Source: Arcicella lustrica (GTDB lineage Bacteria; Bacteroidota; Bacteroidia; Cytophagales; Spirosomataceae). Taken from it: DNA of 64,000 bases. How positions within the stretch are numbered: the stretch's first letter is position 1; each line of letters starts with the position of its first letter. The notes beneath the pieces are model-generated. The model was not told the origin of the DNA, made no database searches, and saw only the letters and a list, made by a program, of their open reading frames with translations. The stretch is from assembly GCF_034930985.1 (NCBI RefSeq), contig NZ_JAYGIM010000022.1:1-64000 (forward strand). The letters run 5' to 3'. Shown in pieces: positions 1-9,700 of this stretch. A program made the position numbers and the translations under genes.

Positions 1-1
1 A

Positions 2-91
2 TCCTCATCCTGTTGCTCGAAAGACGAAGAAACTAAAGTTGTATTAAAAGAAGATTCGCTCGATAAAGACATTGTGCTAAAGGTTAGCTAA
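2..91 (+). CDS. C-terminal end of a truncated ORF, unidentified
   Basis: An open frame enters from the left edge and stops at 89-91, giving 29 residues (SSSCCSKDEET... ending IVLKVS). The SSCCSKDEE stretch resembles the region around a lipoprotein cleavage cysteine in Bacteroidota, so this could be the tail of a very small lipoprotein. An open frame of 29 codons at a window edge is weak evidence. No family is recognised. Confidence 0.3.
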   Translation, partial: SSSCCSKDEETKVVLKEDSLDKDIVLKVS

Positions 92-136
92 TACTGTCAA
101 GCTTTTTTAGGATGAGACACACTAAACTAATTACCT

Positions 137-514
137 ATGAAAAGAGACTATAAAATTCCGACAATCATTTTTTCGCTACTGTTAATAATTCCTGGAGATA
201 AATTATCATTTCCTGTTTTTTTGATAATTCTATTAAGTTTTACAGGTGGTCTTTTGCAAATACTATTTAGTCTCTTTTCAATTACTTCAATAATTTATTT
301 AATATACTCTACATATTCAAAATTTAACAATAAAGCAGATAGTATTGTTACAATTACAATTATTGTTATCTCCTTTTTATTGCTACTCACACAATATAAT
401 ACTATTTATTATAATGGGGATATAGTGGTTTTCATTTCAATATTTTTGTTTCTAGCCTTCTCCATTTTAACGCTTTATTATTCAATTAACAAGCTAATTA
501 ATCAAGGGAAATAG
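137..514 (+). CDS. Small hypothetical membrane protein
   Basis: A 125-residue, very hydrophobic protein starting at an ATG. About four membrane-spanning stretches can be seen (roughly residues 8-25, 30-58, 67-85 and 91-113), with short charged tails (MKRDYK at the start, INKLINQGK at the end). No catalytic motif or known family is recognised. It lies 45 bp after the partial ORF at the window edge and is followed by a palindromic repeat and a strong terminator shared with the convergent maeB. The function is unknown; the composition supports a real integral membrane protein rather than a chance frame. Confidence 0.6.
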   Translation: MKRDYKIPTIIFSLLLIIPGDKLSFPVFLIILLSFTGGLLQILFSLFSITSIIYLIYSTYSKFNNKADSIVTITIIVISFLLLLTQYNTIYYNGDIVVFISIFLFLAFSILTLYYSINKLINQGK

Positions 515-552
515 CCATACATAAATTTAGATATATCCTTTTGTTGTTTTAG

Positions 553-581
553 TCATGGCATGACTCTAAGTCCTGCCATGA
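553..581. repeat. Intergenic palindrome, copy A
   Basis: A 13-bp stem (553-565 with 569-581, one mismatch) around a 3-nt loop. The arms read CATGGCATGACT and its near complement. The same arms occur at 53718-53750. Its core GACTCTAAGTC is related to the cores of the palindromes at 54568-54603 and 63428-63446. Confidence 0.7.
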
Positions 582-606
582 GTTGAATTTTGAGTTGGCT
601 CTTCAT

Positions 607-640
607 AGAAAAAGGTCGGAATTAATCCCGACCTTTTTCT
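607..640 (-). terminator. Bidirectional intrinsic terminator after maeB
   Basis: A perfect 13-bp stem (607-619 with 628-640, core AAGGTCGG/CCGACCTT) with an 8-nt loop. A and T runs in the stem give a U-rich 3' tail in both directions. It lies 34 bp past the maeB stop and can also terminate the small membrane protein gene. Confidence 0.85.
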
Positions 641-673
641 ATTTTAATGATTATTTTCCTTGAAAACTGATAC

Positions 674-2947
674 TTATTTCCCTTGTGCTTCTACCACGGC
701 AATGGCTACCATGTTTACAATCTCACGAACTGATGAACCCAATTGTAATACGTGTACAGGTTTACGTAATCCTAAAAGGATAGGTCCGATGTATTCAATA
801 TCACTGGTTTCTTTCAATAAGTTATAAGCAATGTTTGCTGCAGAAAGGTTAGGGAAAATTAAAGTGTTTGCTCCTTCTTCCGCTAATTTAGAGAAAGGGT
901 AATTCTCTTTAATCAACTCATTATCAAAAGCCAAATGTGCTTGCATTTCACCTTCTACAATCATTTCTGGATGCTTTTTCTGTAAAATAGCCGTTGCTTC
1001 ACGCATTTTTACGGCATCTTCTCCGTTGGCAGTACCAAAGTTGGAATAGGTCAACAAAGCAATTCTTGGTTTCAAGTTGAAACGCTCAACGGCTTTGGCG
1101 GTTAGTTCTGTGATTTCAACAATGTCTTCAACCGTTGGGTTGAAATTCACCGTTGTATCCGAGAAAAATACAGGACCTTTTTTCGTCAATAAAATGTACA
1201 TACCCGCTACTTTCTTCACGCCATCTTCACGACCAATAATCTGCAAAGCTGGACGAATAGCATCTGGATAATTACGAGTAAGACCTGAAATCACACAGTC
1301 AGCATCACCCGTTTCTACCATCATCGAAGCGAAGTAACTGCGTACTTGCATTTGTTTATGGGCTTCGTACTGATTGTAACCTTTGCGTTTTCTTTTGTTG
1401 AAGAAAATATCACCGTATTCTCTCAATCGTTCAAGGGTTTCTGGCGCACGAGTATCAATGATTTGTACTTCGTTTAAATCCAGATTATTCTCTTGAATAA
1501 TTCGCTTGATTTTAGTCTTATCTCCCAACAAAATCGGAATACAAATTCCTTCATCTTTCGATTGTTGAACCGATTTTAATACTTTCAGATTTTCAGCGTC
1601 AGCAAATACCACACGCTTAGGCGAACGTTTTGCACGGTTGAAAATATACTTCATCAATTGGTTATCCAAGCCCAAACGTTTGCTTAATTCTTGTTCGTAG
1701 GCATCCCAATCTAAAATCGGTTGGCGAGCCAAACCAGCTTCCATTGCCGCACGAGCAACCGCTGGCGAAACTGTAGTAATTAAACGTGGGTCAACTGGTT
1801 TTGGAATAATATAATTTCTTCCGAAAGAAAGATTCTTTTCGTTATAAGCCAAGTTTACAATGTCTGGAACTGGTTTCTTTGCTAATTCTGCTAAAGCTTT
1901 AGCTGCCGCCAATTTCATGGTTTCGTCAATTTCAGTAGCACGAACATCCAATGCTCCTCTGAAAATGTATGGAAAACCCAATACATTATTTACTTGGTTG
2001 GGATAATCCGAACGACCAGTCGCCATGATAATATCTTCACGAGCAGCTACGGCATCTTCATAAGAAATCTCAGGCGTTGGGTTTGCCATCGCAAAAACGA
2101 TAGCATCTTTCGCCATTGATTTTATCATTTGTTGAGAAACAATATTACCGACAGATAAACCTAGAAATACATCTGCCCCAACCATTGCTTCAGTTAGGTT
2201 ATGAATATCTGTGCGTTCTGTCGCAAATGGCTGAACATATTTATTGAGGTCTGTGCGTTGTTTAGAAACCAGACCATCTTTATCGAACATCAAAATATTC
2301 TCTACTTTCGCCCCTAATCCTAAGTACAATTTCGCACAAGAAAGAGCCGCAGCACCTGCACCAGAAATGGTGAATTTACATTCTTCAATACGTTTGCCTA
2401 CAATTTCCAAAGCATTCAACAAAGCGGCTGCCGAAATGATGGCAGTACCGTGTTGGTCGTCGTGCATGATAGGAATATTAAGGTCTTTTCTTAATCTTTC
2501 CTCAATTTCAAAACACTCGGGTGATTTAATATCTTCAAGGTTTACACCGCCAAAAGTTGGTTCTAAAATCTTAACAGTACGAATAATTTCTTCGGGGTCT
2601 TCGGTATTTAATTCAATATCAAAAACATCAATATCAGCGAATATTTTAAACAAAACGCCTTTCCCTTCCATTACTGGTTTTGAGGCTTCTGCACCGATAT
2701 TCCCAAGTCCTAAAACGGCAGTTCCATTTGAAATTACGGCTACTAAATTACCTTTTGCAGTATATTTATAAACGTCTTCACGGTTGGCAGCAATTGCCAA
2801 ACATGGCTCTGCTACGCCGGGAGAATAAGCTAAAGAAAGGTCTCTTTGAGTTTCGGTTTCTTTGGTTGGGATTACTGCAATTTTGCCTGGGCGACCTTTA
2901 GAGTGGTAGTCTAACGCATCTTGTTTCCTAATTGAGATTTGGCTCAT
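674..2947 (-). CDS. maeB: NADP-dependent malic enzyme with phosphotransacetylase-like C-terminus (MaeB type)
   Basis: This protein of 757 residues has the size and two-part architecture of MaeB. The N-terminal malic enzyme half (about 1-430) has the substrate and metal region SPGVAEPC, the glycine-rich GLGNIGAEASKPVMEGK segment, HDDQHGTA and a Rossmann motif (SGAGAAALSCAKL). The C-terminal part (about 435-757) resembles phosphate acetyl/butyryltransferase, usually a non-catalytic, acetyl-CoA-sensing domain. The enzyme decarboxylates malate to pyruvate in the cytosol and makes NADPH. It ends a same-strand run with dctA, an AEC permease and a FecR-linked receptor, consistent with C4-acid catabolism, though it lies about 1.2 kb beyond dctA with its own likely promoter. 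A TAnnTTTG-like box lies about 45 bp upstream. Confidence 0.95.
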   Translation of the reverse strand: MSQISIRKQDALDYHSKGRPGKIAVIPTKETETQRDLSLAYSPGVAEPCLAIAANREDVYKYTAKGNLVAVISNGTAVLGLGNIGAEASKPVMEGKGVLFKIFADIDVFDIELNTEDPEEIIRTVKILEPTFGGVNLEDIKSPECFEIEERLRKDLNIPIMHDDQHGTAIISAAALLNALEIVGKRIEECKFTISGAGAAALSCAKLYLGLGAKVENILMFDKDGLVSKQRTDLNKYVQPFATERTDIHNLTEAMVGADVFLGLSVGNIVSQQMIKSMAKDAIVFAMANPTPEISYEDAVAAREDIIMATGRSDYPNQVNNVLGFPYIFRGALDVRATEIDETMKLAAAKALAELAKKPVPDIVNLAYNEKNLSFGRNYIIPKPVDPRLITTVSPAVARAAMEAGLARQPILDWDAYEQELSKRLGLDNQLMKYIFNRAKRSPKRVVFADAENLKVLKSVQQSKDEGICIPILLGDKTKIKRIIQENNLDLNEVQIIDTRAPETLERLREYGDIFFNKRKRKGYNQYEAHKQMQVRSYFASMMVETGDADCVISGLTRNYPDAIRPALQIIGREDGVKKVAGMYILLTKKGPVFFSDTTVNFNPTVEDIVEITELTAKAVERFNLKPRIALLTYSNFGTANGEDAVKMREATAILQKKHPEMIVEGEMQAHLAFDNELIKENYPFSKLAEEGANTLIFPNLSAANIAYNLLKETSDIEYIGPILLGLRKPVHVLQLGSSVREIVNMVAIAVVEAQGK

Positions 2948-2988
2948 AATGAAGTGTCACTAAAGTGAATTTGTTTAAAAAACTGTCG

Positions 2989-2996
2989 CAAAAGTA
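2989..2996 (-). promoter_or_regulatory. Possible -7 box for maeB
   Basis: On the minus strand this reads TACTTTTG, matching the Bacteroidota TAnnTTTG -7 consensus, about 40 bp upstream of the maeB ATG. No convincing -33 TTG is seen at the expected spacing, and such boxes arise by chance in A+T-rich DNA. Confidence 0.35.
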
Positions 2997-3111
2997 CGCT
3001 AAGGGTTTTTGATAAACTAAGAAAATCGTGTTGTATTAAAACAGCAGGAAAAACGACGAAGGTTTTTAGTTGAGGAAAAACATCGTCTAAATATTTCAAC
3101 ATAAAATTTTA

Positions 3112-3978
3112 TTAAAGCGATACCGACCAAGTACGCAAGAATATTTGGTCAGAAGCTAAAACTTCAATACCTTCTTTTTCTGTTAATTCTTGTTCATGGT
3201 TTTCACTATCTGCAATGCCACACCAAGGCTCTATGCAAACGAAATTGGCATTTATTGCTGCCCAAATCCCTAAAAATGGGAAATTTTCAAAAGTAAATTT
3301 CAATTGCTTTGATACTTTGTCACTTTTTAAAATTACTTCGGTTGATTTTTGATGTTTGAAAACAAGGGCATCTTGATAGAACAATTCTTTCGTTAATGCT
3401 AAACGATTGGTATTTTCTAAAAACCTTGTGGCTTCCTTTTTAATTAAGCCGCCATCTGCCAATTCCCATCTTTGAAAATCTTCGGTTTGATTGAATTCCA
3501 AGTAATAATCTTCATAAACTGTATCCTCCGAAAGTGGTACAGCAAAAGCTGGATGTCCGCCTACTGAAAAATACATTTCTTCATTTCCTGTATTTCTTAC
3601 AGAGTATGATACTGAAAGTGTTTTCTCCACTAAAGTATAAATCAAACGAAATTCGAAAGGAAAAGGAAATACTTTCAAACTCTCTTCATCTTCTTTTAAT
3701 AGAAAAGTAATGCTGTCTTCTTTTTGTACTTCTACTGAAAATACTCTTTCACGAGCAAAACCATGTCGAGGAAGCGTGTAGGTTTTTCCTTGATAGAAAT
3801 ACTGATTATTCTTTAAAGCACCCACAATCGGAAAAAGTACAGGCGAACTCTTTCCCCAAAAAGCTGGGTCGGCATTCCACATATATTCTGTATGATTTTC
3901 TTTGTTGAAAAGACTAACTAACTCTGCCCCAAGCGGATTAATACTTACTTTTAAGAATTGATTTTCAATAGTTTGCAT
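3112..3978 (-). CDS. Aldose 1-epimerase family protein (LacX/YeaD-like)
   Basis: A 288-residue cytosolic protein of the galactose-mutarotase-like beta-sandwich fold. It shows the family N-terminus (NPLGAELVSLFNKEN, MWNADPAFWGKSSPVLFPIVG), the PRHGFARE segment and VGGHPAFAVPL with the conserved active-site histidine, then IEPWCGIAD near the C-terminus. Members interconvert anomers of aldoses or sugar phosphates; the substrate cannot be read from sequence. It lies between dctA and maeB on the same strand, but a long hairpin at 4036-4114 separates it from dctA, so co-transcription is uncertain. Confidence 0.85.
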   Translation of the reverse strand: MQTIENQFLKVSINPLGAELVSLFNKENHTEYMWNADPAFWGKSSPVLFPIVGALKNNQYFYQGKTYTLPRHGFARERVFSVEVQKEDSITFLLKEDEESLKVFPFPFEFRLIYTLVEKTLSVSYSVRNTGNEEMYFSVGGHPAFAVPLSEDTVYEDYYLEFNQTEDFQRWELADGGLIKKEATRFLENTNRLALTKELFYQDALVFKHQKSTEVILKSDKVSKQLKFTFENFPFLGIWAAINANFVCIEPWCGIADSENHEQELTEKEGIEVLASDQIFLRTWSVSL

Positions 3979-4035
3979 AATTTAAAAATATATTTTGTGT
4001 CAGTTTATAGTTTTATTTTCTTGAAATAAATATTG

Positions 4036-4114
4036 CGTAGCGGCAATCCTTTACGGTTGCCGCATCAGAGAATCTTTACAATACCAACGGCAACCGCAAG
4101 GGATTGCCGCTACG
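4036..4114. repeat. REP-like long inverted repeat
   Basis: Two 27-bp arms (4036-4062 and 4088-4114) are complementary except at two positions, around a 25-nt loop. The arms are G+C-rich (CGTAGCGGCAATCC...) against an A+T-rich background, as in repetitive extragenic palindromes. It lies between the dctA stop and the aldose epimerase start. There is no U tract on the minus side, so it is not a classic terminator for dctA. Confidence 0.75.
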
Positions 4115-4157
4115 TCTTTTATAAAAAACTCCTCATTCAAAATTCTACACTCCGCAC

Positions 4158-5420
4158 TCAAAGCACTCTTTCCATTTGTTCACGGTCAAACTCTCCTTCA
4201 TTATTTGCTAACCAAATCGTTGCTACGCCATTTCCGATAAAATTAGTAATTGCTCGTGCTTCCGACATAAATCTATCAACACCCAGCAACAAAGCCAAAC
4301 CTTCTACTGGAATTACTTTAATAGCCGTCAGCGTAGAAGCCAATACAATAAAACCGCTACCTGTTACGCCTGCTGCACCTTTTGAAGTAACCATTAAAAT
4401 ACCGATTATCGTCAAGATTTGTTGCAAATCTAAATGAACATTGAATACTTGTGCCAAGAAAAGTACTGCCATCGACAAGTAAATCGTAGTGCCATCTAAA
4501 TTAAAAGAATAGCCAGCAGGAACAACCAAACCAACTACCGATTTGGAGCAACCCATTTTCTCTAGTTTTTCCATCAATGATGGTAAAGCAGCTTCTGAAG
4601 AAGATGTTCCTAAAACAATCAGTAACTCTTCACGAATGTACTTTAAAAATTTCCAAAGATTGATTTTATACATTCTTAGAATAAAATATAACACGACAAA
4701 AATAAAAATTGCCATCGTACAATACACCGTTGCCATTAGTTTTCCCAATGGCAAAAGCGTGTGAACACCGTATTTGGCAATCGTAAAAGCCATTCCGCCA
4801 AAAGCACCTACAGGCGCAAAAAGCATTACTTTGTGCAAAGCCCAAAATATTTTTTTGGAAACAGGTTGAAGGAAAGCTACGATTTCGTTTCGTTTAGCAT
4901 AATTACTCAATGCTACTCCTAAAATAATCGCCAAAATAAGTACTTGAAGTGTGGCATTATCCATCAAAAATTTCAACCAACTAAAAGCCTCCGCAGACTT
5001 GGTATATTTAGAAATATCACCGCCTTTTATTTCAGAAGTAACCACGCCATCACCCGGACGAATGATATTTGCCATGATGATGCCAATAAACAATGCGAGT
5101 GTTGTAACGACTTCAAAGTATAACAATGATTTAGCACCAACTTTGCCTACTTTTTTCAAATCGCCCATAGAAATAATACCCAACATAATTGTAATAAAAA
5201 TGATTGGACAAATAAATATTTTTACGATACTGATAAAAATACTGCTCAGGAATTCGCTAAAACTAGTTTTAATCTCAAATTCAGAAAGGTACAAACTGAA
5301 TTTTATGGGTTTTTCTAAAATAGGTTGTAGTGCTAACTCAGGAGCAAAATGCCCCAATAATACACCCGCAGTAATGGCAGTAAGCACCCAGAAAGTTAAA
5401 TTTTTAAATAGTTTTTTCAT
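4158..5420 (-). CDS. dctA: C4-dicarboxylate/cation symporter (DctA family)
   Basis: A 420-residue polytopic protein of the dicarboxylate/amino acid:cation symporter (DAACS) family. Diagnostic signatures are the serine-rich re-entrant loop GTSSSEAALPSLMEKLEKMG, the FNLDGTTIYLSMAVLFLAQ segment, TSKGAAGVTGSGFIVLA, and DRFMSEARAITNFIGNGVA, which carries substrate and cation contacts in this family. It should import malate, succinate or fumarate with protons or Na+ across the inner membrane; glutamate/aspartate is the alternative within the family. The start is the ATG at 5420 (MKKLFKN); an upstream TTG would add only four residues. Its neighbours, an AEC permease upstream and malic enzyme two genes downstream, favour a C4-acid role. 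Confidence 0.9.
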   Translation of the reverse strand: MKKLFKNLTFWVLTAITAGVLLGHFAPELALQPILEKPIKFSLYLSEFEIKTSFSEFLSSIFISIVKIFICPIIFITIMLGIISMGDLKKVGKVGAKSLLYFEVVTTLALFIGIIMANIIRPGDGVVTSEIKGGDISKYTKSAEAFSWLKFLMDNATLQVLILAIILGVALSNYAKRNEIVAFLQPVSKKIFWALHKVMLFAPVGAFGGMAFTIAKYGVHTLLPLGKLMATVYCTMAIFIFVVLYFILRMYKINLWKFLKYIREELLIVLGTSSSEAALPSLMEKLEKMGCSKSVVGLVVPAGYSFNLDGTTIYLSMAVLFLAQVFNVHLDLQQILTIIGILMVTSKGAAGVTGSGFIVLASTLTAIKVIPVEGLALLLGVDRFMSEARAITNFIGNGVATIWLANNEGEFDREQMERVL

Positions 5421-5778
5421 GGAAATTATCAATTGTTTAGCAATGATTCTTGTAATAAAAAATTGAGTGATTTAATGAATGAGTGATTTAGTGATTACAG
5501 TTCTGGAAGTCAACAATTTGATTGTTATTGAAATATCTTTTGCTGACTACTGCGAAATCTTATAAAAGACACGGAGGAACACAGAGAATACAAAGAGTTT
5601 CACAGAGAAACATTGTAAAAAATACTCTGTGAAACTCAGTAAAAACTCTGCTAAACTCTGTGTATGAAAATCGTCCAATAATCAGGGTCTTTTGAATTTG
5701 TATCATTGTTTAAAACACTTTTCAAATAAGTAAAAGAATATTTTTATGTATTTTACAATCTGTTAATGAATTCAATGG
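5421..5778. other. Intergenic region with a hairpin between the AEC gene and dctA
   Basis: No gene is seen. A perfect 13-bp inverted repeat (5595-5607 with 5625-5637; GAGTTTCACAGAG and its complement) sits in a stretch with further ACACAGAG/CTCTGTG repeats up to about 5665. It could fold in the transcript downstream of the AEC gene or act as a binding site upstream of dctA. Confidence 0.6.
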
Positions 5779-6690
5779 TTAAAAATAGAGCATTAATCCA
5801 TACCAAATAGCAACATTCAATAAAGATAAAGGAATACTAATACTGACCATTTGGGTTGCTAAGTTTGGATTGAGTTTATAAGTAATGGCAATAATTGTGG
5901 CGGTATTCATCGAACCCAATGTTGCCCCGATTACGCAAAGTTTTCCTAAAGGCGAATATTCTCCTAAAATGAGTATATAAATGGTGAAAATTAAAAGTGG
6001 CGCAAGCAATAATTTGTAAAATAAGCCATAAAAAAGTGCTTTTAAATCTAATTGACTTCTCTGAAAATTAATTTGTAAGCCAATAGAAAGTAAAGCTAAA
6101 AAACTGAATGGACTTCCGATTTTATCTAAAACCTGCTGACTCCATAAAGGAAAATGCCAATTTGAAATATTTAGGCTTAATGCTACACAAAAAGCTAAAA
6201 AGGGAGGAAACTTAAAAATATTCAAGGCTACGTTTTTCATTGAAAAATCAGCCGAAGAGTAATAAGATGCCGTAAAAATTCCTAGCGTTCCACAAACTAC
6301 AAACGAACCTGCTTGGCTCATTAATATTCCATTTTGTAGTCCTTCTTTGCCAAAAAGCACTTCAAAAATTGGGAATCCTACAAATGAAACGCTACTGATA
6401 CCTGCCGTTAATATCAAAGCTCCTTTGGTATTTGAATCAATGTTTATCAATGGAGCTACCAAATTAAAAAATATAAAAGAACCTACATAAATGATATAAG
6501 GCATTAAAATGGGCAACAATAAATTACTACTAAAATGTATTTCGGTAGTATTTAGCAATGTGATGGCAGGCAAACAAACATAAATAATAATAGTGTTTAA
6601 TACTGTTGAAGCATCCTCAGAAAAACCTTTCAGTCTTCTGAGGAATACACCAATGGCTAGGCAGATAAAAAGTAATAATAGATTAATCAA
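5779..6690 (-). CDS. AEC (auxin efflux carrier) family transporter
   Basis: A 303-residue protein with about ten hydrophobic segments and no signal peptide. The N-terminus (LLLLFICLAIGVFLRRL), a polar break in a membrane helix (YVCLPAITLLNTTEI) and the C-terminal GATLGSMNTATIIAI stretch fit the AEC family, which includes bacterial malate and other organic-acid permeases as well as exporters. The reading frame needs a TTG start at 6690, because no ATG lies before the first membrane helix. It sits between a TonB-dependent receptor and dctA on the same strand, so an organic acid is a reasonable substrate guess, unproven by sequence. Confidence 0.8.
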   Translation of the reverse strand: MINLLLLFICLAIGVFLRRLKGFSEDASTVLNTIIIYVCLPAITLLNTTEIHFSSNLLLPILMPYIIYVGSFIFFNLVAPLINIDSNTKGALILTAGISSVSFVGFPIFEVLFGKEGLQNGILMSQAGSFVVCGTLGIFTASYYSSADFSMKNVALNIFKFPPFLAFCVALSLNISNWHFPLWSQQVLDKIGSPFSFLALLSIGLQINFQRSQLDLKALFYGLFYKLLLAPLLIFTIYILILGEYSPLGKLCVIGATLGSMNTATIIAITYKLNPNLATQMVSISIPLSLLNVAIWYGLMLYF

Positions 6691-6780
6691 ATTTTAAAGA
6701 TTTATTAGTTGTACTCAGTAATTAAATAATGGCTGTGAGTTATGAGCTGTGAGCCTTAAGCTTAAAATATTGATAAACTT

Positions 6781-9700
6781 TTACAGCCTAATTGTTAGAC
6801 TGCCATAATAATATGCCCCATTGAAACCGAATTGATTCGCATTACGGGTATAAGGCACTTGTCCATTTGAATATGAAGCGTAATTACTAAATACTTTATC
6901 TGGGTACACATTGGTAAAATTATTTCCACCAACAGTAATACTCAGTGATTTATTGATGCTATAAACTACTGAGGCATCAAATAGATTTTTTCCTCCAAAT
7001 ATTTGACTACGATGATTTTGTCCTGATGGTTTCTCCCAAGCCGTAACTTCACCAAAGTAAGAACTTCTGAAATTGACACTAAACTTGCCTACTTGATACC
7101 CTAAAGATACCAAAACTTTAGTATGTGGCTGACTGGTTTCAATCAAGGCTCTACTTACTGTATCAATCAATACTACTGGTGCTTTGGTATCTTGTTGTAA
7201 AGCCGTAGGCGTTGCTTTAATCTTGGTAATTTCTGTTTTATTAATCGTCAGAGCGACACTAGCAGTAAATTTACTTTTAGGACTAATTGAATTTTTATAA
7301 GATGCCACTACGTCTATCCCTTTTGTGCCAGTATTAATAGCATTGGTAAAAAAGGTGATTTCTTGAAAATTAGGAAACAAGTTTTTTAAAGCGGCTATGT
7401 TATTAACATTCAGGTTTTCAGTAATGATAATTCTGTCGGTAATATCAATCTGATAAGCATCAACTGTTAATAAAAGGTTGTTTCCTACTTTTGCGGTTAC
7501 GCCTAAATTATAATTCCAAGAGGTTTCTGGCTTTGGATCTTCAATACCAATTTGTTTTAATCGAGGGTCGTCGGAAGGCAATTGTTTAGTACTTCTAATA
7601 ATGCCATTTTGTACTGTTGAAGTAGTGGCAGCATTCGCAATTTGTTGAAGTAATGGCGCTCTAAAACCTTTATTGATTGAACCTCTGATAGAGAAATCTT
7701 CTGTAATTTTTATTCTAGAAGCCAATTTCCCAGAGATATTGCTACCAAAATCGCTATAGTTTTCATAGCGTAAAGCTGCTGCTACCAATAATCGGTTAGT
7801 TATATCACTTTCCACATCTGCATAAATACCAATATTTGAACGATTCACACTTTTCACATCAGCTTTATCAATCCCTACTCTACCTTGTGAACCAGGCGTT
7901 TTATTTTTTGAAGCTGCTAAAGGACCAACAAGATACGATGCTTCGTCGCCAGCACTTAGTGCAAAATTATCTACACGATATTGTGTTCCAAAAGCAAAGT
8001 TTACTGACTTTGTATTCCACAAACCGAGGATAGTTTTTGATACATTAATTTCAGTTAAGCTTTGTCCAAAAGAAATTCTACCAATGTAAAAATCTCTAGG
8101 AGAAGACGCTCCCATCGAAGCATTTGATGAGTTTTTAGCAGATTGGTCAAGGTAATTTCTACCATAGCCAGTACTAAAATCCCAGTTCCAACCCGTAAAA
8201 GTTTTACGTTTAATTCCTACAAAAGATGAGTAATCAACAGAAGTACCAGGTAATTCTGGCACATAGCCATCTGGATATAAATCTACATTTGAAGTAGCAC
8301 TTGTTGGTAAAGCTGTACGAAGGAAAGCACGTGCAAATACATCTTTTTGAGAAAAGCCCCCGAAAGAATATAAAGTCCAGTCAATTTTTAGTGGAATATC
8401 AAGGTTATAAAATACTTGTCCCGATTTCATAGCATTACTTCCATAAGCCGTAGGACGGAACGAGCCATAAGTACCATCTCCCCAATATCCTCGTGATTTT
8501 AAAGCTGCTTCATCAGTTGCTTTTACGTTAGTGTAAATCCCAGTATAAGCTCCGCCAGTTACTGGTTGAGGATTATAAGGATCTGAACGGTCTGTACCTT
8601 TTACATCTTGATAACTTCCTGTAATATTCAATGAAGCCTTTTTACCCAATGAAAATCCGTAATTAACCGCCGCAGTATAACCTCCGCCATCCCCTTCGGA
8701 AGTAACTCCATACTGAATTTGTGCAGTACCGTTATTAACAGATTTTTTCAATACTAAATTGGCGATACCTGCAATGGCATCAGAGCCATATTGCGCTGCC
8801 GCTCCATCTCGTAAAATCTCCATTCTTTCTAAAGCGATTGAAGGTACAGCGTTTAAATCTGTCACTACTGTTCCTTTTCCTACAGTTACATTATTGTTGA
8901 GTGCAGCAAACTGATGATGTCTTTTCCCATCAATAAGTACTAACATTTGGTCGGGTGATAATCCTTTTAAAGATGCAGGGTCTGCATAATTAGCAACACC
9001 ATTGATACCATTTTTTGCCGAATTGAATGAAGGCGACATAAATTGTACTTGTTGTGATAATTCTGTTTGCCCTGTCGATTGCAACTCTTTAGCACTGATT
9101 ACATCTACAGGTACTGGTCTTTCTACATTGGTACGAGCCACTGTCGAACGTGAACCAATTACTACTACTTCACCCAATTGTTCGTTATCTTCTTTTAAAG
9201 TAACCTGTATTGTTTCCTTAGATATCACATTGACTTCTTGTTTCTTGAAACCAATAAATGAAAACACAAGTACTTCGCCATCTTTGGCTACAATACTAAA
9301 TTTACCTTCAGCATCACTGACAGTTCCTCTTGAAGTCCCTTTTACCAGAATACTTACGCCAATTAATGATTCACCTTTTTCACTACTGACTTTCCCCGAT
9401 ACTTTCTCTTCTTCAATAGCACCTTCTTTTTCACTGGGAAAAGCGATTGTTTGCTCTTTGTTTTTTTTCAAAATAATTTGTTCCTCCACTACTTCATAAC
9501 GAATTTGATTTGGAAAAAGAAGTTTGGGTAATACTGTACTGAGGGCTTCCCTATTTACTTCAAGACTTACTTCTTTATCAAGATGAATTGAGTTGTTACT
9601 GTACACAAAACGCACTCCCGACTGTTTTTCAATTTCTAATAAAATCACTTTTAAACTCACATTGTTGAGTTTCATAGATACTTCTCTATTCAGAATTTGT

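Noticed and set aside
2244..2771. 175-codon plus-strand ORF opposite maeB
   Set aside because: It is a shadow frame on the strand opposite a fully convincing malic enzyme; residues are serine-rich as expected from antisense of such codons.
6735..6760. GCTGTGAG direct repeats after the TonB-dependent receptor
   Set aside because: Only two short copies (GCTGTGAGTTATGAGCTGTG), with no hairpin strong enough to call a terminator; may be related to the hairpin at 28875-28909.
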